A stretch of DNA of 64,000 bases. Origin: Streptomyces sp. HNM0575 (GTDB taxonomy: Bacteria; Actinomycetota; Actinomycetes; Streptomycetales; Streptomycetaceae). This document shows positions 24,901-30,900 of this stretch, in pieces; within the stretch, counting starts at the first letter, position 1; the number at the start of each line of letters is the position of its first letter. The stretch lies in the NCBI RefSeq assembly GCF_012726265.1, contig NZ_JAASAG010000017.1, positions 1 to 64,000 of the forward strand, given 5' to 3'. The notes under the pieces were generated by a model. It had not been told where the DNA came from and did not search any database. It was given only the letters and a program-made list of their open reading frames with translations. The translations under genes were made by a program, and so were the position numbers.

Positions 24901-27900
24901 GCCGGTTCAGACCGAGCAGTCGGCCGACGCCGGCTCTGCCATACGGGACGCCCTGTTCGGGGTCTCGTGGACGCCGGTCTCGGTGGAGAACGTCAGCCGG
25001 ACTGTCGCCGTCGTCGGTTCGGATTCGCTGGGTCTCGCGCGTGGGCTTGCTGACGCGGACGCCTACGCGGATTTGGACGCTGTCGGTGAGGTGGTGCCGG
25101 AAGTGGTTCTGGTGCCGCTGTCCGGCGGGACGGACGAGGACGCGGGTGCGGCGGGTGCGGCTCATTCGCTCAGCGCCGCTGCTTTGGCCCTGGTCCAACT
25201 GTGGCTGAACGAGGAGAGGTTCGCGGGTTCGCGGCTCGTGTTTGTCACCCGTGGTGCGGTCTCCGGTGAGGATCCGGCGGCTGCGGTGGTGTGGGGTCTG
25301 GTGCGTTCGGCGCAGTCGGAGCATCCGGGCCGGTTCGGGCTGCTGGACCTCGACACGTCCGAGGCTTCGCTCGCGGCGATCCGGTCTGCCCTGGGTGCGG
25401 ATGAGCCGCAGGTGGCGATTCGTGAAGGCCGGGTTCTGGCTGCGCGTTTGGGTCGGGTTGCTTCTTCTGGTGAGGCTGTGGCGTGGGGTTCTGCGGGACC
25501 GGTTCTGGTCACTGGTGGTACGGGTGGTCTGGGTGCGGTCGTGGCGCGGCATCTGGTCTCCGAGCACGGTGTACGGGATCTGCTGCTGGTGTCGCGTCGT
25601 GGCCAGGAGGCCGACGGTGCGGGGGAGTTGACCGCTGAACTGGCCGGGCAGGGCGCGAATGTCGAGGTCGCCGCGTGCGACGTGAGCGACAGGGACGCCC
25701 TCACCGCACTGCTCGCCCAGCACACGATCGATGCTGTGGTCCACGCGGCCGGCGTCCTCGATGACGGTGTGATCGAGTCGCTGACGCCCGAGCGTGTCGA
25801 CTCCGTGCTGCGCCCGAAGGTGGACGCGGCGTGGCATCTGCACGAGTTGACCCGTGGCCTCGATCTGTCGGCGTTCGTGCTGTTCTCCTCGGCCGCCGGG
25901 GTGTTCGGTAATGCGGGTCAGGGCAATTACGCGGCGGCCAATGCGTTCTTGGACGCGCTGGCTGCACATCGTCGTGAACTGGGCCTGCCTGCGGTGTCGT
26001 TGGCGTGGGGTGCGTGGGCCGAGGCGGGCATGCTCGCCGAGGCGGACGCCGAGCGGATGTCCCGTTCGGGCATGCCGCCGTTGGGCACGGCCGAGGGGCT
26101 GGAGCTGTTCGATGCGGCCCTCGGCGCCGACGAGGCGGCGCTCGTACCGGTGCGCCTGGACCTGCCGGTACTGAGGTCCCGGGGTGAAGTGCCGCCGCTG
26201 CTGCGCGGGTTGATACGTACGCGTGCACGTCGGGCCGTCGCCGGATCGGAGACGGCGGCCTCGCTGGTGCAGCGGCTGAACGGCCTCGGCGACAGCGAGC
26301 GGTTCGACGCGCTGCTGGATCTGGTGCGCGGCGAGGTCGCCGGGGTGCTGGGTCACGCAGACGCGGCAGCCGTGGAGGCAACCCGCGCGTTCCAGGACCT
26401 GGGCTTCGATTCGCTGACGGCCGTCGAGCTGCGCAACCGGCTGACGTCGGCCACGGGGCTGCGCTTGCCGGCGACGCTCGTCTTCGACTATCCGACGGCC
26501 CAGGCGCTGACCCGTCATCTTCTCGGAGAGCTGATCGGTGCAGATGCGCCGTCCGCGGCTTTGATGCCGTCGCGGGTGTTGCCGTCGTTGGCGGATGATC
26601 CGGTTGTGATTGTGGGGATGTCGTGCCGTTATCCGGGCGGGGTCGCCTCTCCTGAGGATTTGTGGCGGTTGGTGTCGGAGGGTGCGGACGCGATCAGTGA
26701 CTTCCCCACTGACCGTGGGTGGGATCTGGAGCGGTTGTTCCATCCGGATCCGGATCACCCGGGCACCTCGTATACGCGTCGTGGTGGGTTCTTGGGTGGG
26801 GCGGCGGAGTTCGATCCGCAGTTCTTTGGGATGTCTCCGCGTGAGGCGTTGGCGACGGATGCGCAGCAGCGGTTGTTGCTGGAGGCGACGTGGGAGGCGC
26901 TGGAGCGTACCGGTGTCGACCCGGCGGACCTGCGGGGAAGCCAGACGGGCGTGTTCGCGGGTGTGATGTACAACGATTACGCGCAGCTGCTGGAGGGCGC
27001 GGAGACGGAGGGGCATCAGGGCACGGGGACCTCGCCGAGTGTGGTGTCGGGTCGGGTGTCGTACACCTTCGGCTTCGAGGGTCCGGCGGTCACGGTGGAC
27101 ACTGCCTGCTCGTCGTCGCTGGTCGCGATGCACTGGGCCGCGCAGGCGTTGCGCTCGGGCGAGTGCTCGCTGGCGCTCGCTGGTGGTGTGACGGTGATGT
27201 CGACGCCGGGGCCGTTTGTGGGCTTCTCGCGGCAGCGGGGGTTGTCGGAGGACGGGCGCTGCAAGGCGTATGGGGATTCTGCTGATGGTGTGGGCTGGTC
27301 CGAGGGCGTCGGCCTCGTCGTACTGGAGCGGCTCTCGGACGCCCGCCGCAACGGACACCGCGTGCTGGCGGTGCTGCGCGGCAGCGCGGTGAACCAGGAC
27401 GGCGCCTCCAACGGTCTGACGGCGCCGAACGGTCCGTCGCAGCAGCGGGTGATCCGGCAGGCGTTGGCCAGCGCCGGTCTGTCGACGTCGGATGTGGACG
27501 CGGTCGAGGGTCACGGCACCGGCACCACGCTGGGTGACCCGATCGAGGCGCAGGCGTTGATGGCGACTTACGGGCAGGAGCGGGATGCTGAGCGGCCGCT
27601 GCTGTTGGGGTCGATCAAGTCCAATATCGGGCACACGCAGGCCGCTGCGGGTGTCGCGGGTGTGATCAAGATGGTGGAGGCGATGCGGCACGGCAGTCTG
27701 CCGCGCACGCTCCACGCGGAGACCCCCTCCTCGCATGTCGACTGGGAGGCCGGTGCCGTTGAGCTGCTGGCCGAGGAGACGGCGTGGCCGCAGGACGAGC
27801 GCGTCCGCCGGGCAGCCGTCTCGTCGTTCGGCGTCAGCGGCACCAACGCCCACGTGATCCTCGAACAGCCCGACGAGCCCGCCGAGTTCACCCAGGGCGA

Positions 27901-30900
27901 CGAGACGGAGCAGGCGGCCGGTGATGTGTCACCGATGGTGCCGTGGGTGGTCTCCGCGAAGTCTCCTGCCGCCCTGGATGGGCAGATCGGACGGCTGAAG
28001 ACGCTGCTGGGCGAGTCCCGTCCCGCCGACGTCGGGCTTTCCCTGGTGGCCTCCCGGTCGGTGTTCGAGCATCGTGCGGTGCTGCTGGCCGACGAGGACG
28101 GGCTGACCGAGGCCGCTCGCGGTGCTGCGGCTCAGGACCCGGGTCCGCTGGCGGTGGTCTTCTCCGGCCAGGGCAGTCAACGCCTCGGTATGGGGCGGGA
28201 GTTGTATGGCCGCTTCCCGGTCTTCGCCGAGACCTTCGATGCCGCCTTGGCGCACCTGGATCCGGGTCTGCGGGATGTGATCTGGGGCGACGACGACGAG
28301 GCGCTGAACCGGACCGGGTGGGCGCAGCCTGCGCTGTTCGCCCTGGAGGTGGCCCTGTTCCGCCTGGCGGAGTCCTGGGGCGTCCAGCCGGACTATCTCG
28401 CCGGGCACTCCATTGGTGAGATCGCGGCCGCGCATGTCGCCGGAGTCCTCTCCCTGCCCGACGCGTGCACGTTGGTGTCGGCGCGTGCCCGGTTGATGGA
28501 GGCGCTGCCCGAGGGCGGTGCGATGGCCGCCATCGAGACATCCGAGGAAGAGGTCACCCCGTTCCTCACCGAAGACGTGTCGTTGGGGGCGGTCAACGGG
28601 CCCACCTCGGTGGTCGTTTCGGGCGAGGAGAACGCGGTCACCGCCCTGATCGAGCGCTTTGAGGAGCAGGGGGTGCGCACCCGGCGGTTGCGGGTCTCGC
28701 ATGCGTTCCATTCGCCGTTGATGGACCCGATGCTGGAGGACTTCCGTACCGCCATCGAAGGCCTGGCCTTCGAGGCGCCGCGGGTGCCGGTGGCGGCGTG
28801 GGGCGATGTGTCGAGCCCGGAGTATTGGGTGCGGCACGTCCGCGAGGCCGTACGCTTCGGCGACAGCATCGAATGGCTCGCCGAGCAAGACGTCACCACA
28901 TTCCTGGAGCTCGGCCCCGACGGCGTGCTGTCCGCCATGGCCGCGGCAATCGCCCCCGAAACCACGGCCGTTCCCGTCCTGCGCAAGGACCGCGCCGAAG
29001 AAGCAGCCGCACTCACCGCGTTGAGCCGTTTGCACGTCAACGGTGTGCATGTCGAGTGGGCGCGGCTCTTCGACCGTACCGGCGCCCGACGCATCGACCT
29101 GCCCACCTACGCCTTCCAGCACCAGCGCTTCTGGCCCGCCGTGTCCACACGGGCAGGCGACGTACGCGCCGCCGGCCTCGGCTCGGTGGAGCATCCGCTG
29201 CTGGGCGCGTCCGTCGAACTGGCGGGCGCTGAAGGGACGTTGTTCACGAGCAGGTTGTCGTTGCGGACGCATCCGTGGCTGGCGGACCACGTCGTCATGG
29301 GGCAGATCCTGGTGCCCGGCGCGGCGTTGGTGGAGTTGGCGGTGCGGGCCGGTGACGAGGTCGGCTGCGACCGCGTCGAAGACCTCACGATGGCCGCCCC
29401 CCTCGTCGTCCCCGCACAGGGCGGTGTCCAGGTGCAGGTCTCGGTGGGCGCGCCGGACGAGGCGGGCCGCCGTCAACTCGTCGTCTACGGGCGTCCCGAG
29501 GCCGGGGACGGTGTGCCGTGGACCGAGCACGCCAGCGGCATGCTGGCCGAAGGGGAGCCGACGAGCGTCGACTTGGGAGGCGCCGTGTGGCCTCCGGCCG
29601 CCGCGGAGCCGGTCGAACTGTCCGGCTGCTACGAGCGGTTCGCCGACGTGGGCTTCGACTACGGCCCCGTCTTCCAGGGCCTCACAGCGGCCTGGCGCGG
29701 TAAGGACGGTGACCTGTTCGCCGAGGTCGCCCTGCCCGAGGACACCAGGACCGACGACTTCGGCCTCCACCCCGCTCTGCTGGACGCCGCACTGCATGTG
29801 GCGCTGCTCGGCGGAGACGAGAGCGGTGAGGGCGAAGACGGCGGTGACGGCGAAGAGAACGGCAAGGGTGACGGCCGGAACGGGGCGGCAGGGCTGCCGT
29901 TCGCCTGGGAAGGCGTCACGCTGCACGCATCGGGAGCGACCGCGCTGCGGGTGCGGCTGTCCCGCAGCGGCGACGCCATGACCATCGCGCTGGCGGACCC
30001 ATCCGGCTCTCCGGTGGCGTCCGTGGAGTCCCTGGTCGTGCGTCCCGTCTCCGCGGATCAGCTGGGCACGCAGGCGAGCACCAGCCGTGACGCGCTGTTC
30101 TCCCTGGAGTGGACGCCGGTCATCGCGCCGGGCACGGCCCCGGACGAGACCGTGGCCGTCGTCGGGCCCGACAAGCTGGACGTGGTCGAGGCGCTGCACG
30201 ATGCGCGCGTTGCCGTGGAGGAGCGGCCCGACCTCGCCGCCGTGGCCGAGGACACGGTGCCCGGCGTGGTGCTCGTTCCCGGCCTCGACGTCGACCGTGG
30301 CGCGGAGGGTTCGGCGGACGAGGCCGCTCATGCGGTGACCCTTTGGGCGCTGGAGATGCTCCAGCAGTGGCTGGAGGACGAGCGGTTCGCGGACTCCCGG
30401 CTCGTCTTCGTCACCCGTGGTGCCGTGACGGGGGAGGACCCGGCGGCCGCGGCGCTTTGGGGTCTGGTGCGGTCGGCGCAGGCGGAGCACCCGGAGCGCT
30501 TCACGCTGCTGGACGTCGACGCCTCCAGCCCGTCGTCGATCATGGTGCCGCTCGCGCTCGGCGTCGACGAGCCGCAGATGGTGATCATCGGTGGCGAGGT
30601 CATGGCCGGACGGCTCAGCCGGGTCACTCCGGCCGAGGGGCACGTGGAGTGGGACTCCGCGGGACCGGTTCTGGTCACGGGCGGTACGGGTGGTCTGGGT
30701 GCCGTCGTGGCGCGGCATCTGGTCTCCGGGCACGGTGTACGGGATCTGCTGCTGGTGTCGCGTCGTGGCCAGGAGGCCGACGGCGTACAGGAGTTGACGG
30801 CTGAACTGGCGGAGCAGGGCGCGCGGGTGGAGGTCGCCGCGTGCGATGTGAGCGACGGGGACGCCCTCACCGCACTGCTCGCCCAGCACCCCGTCGGTGC

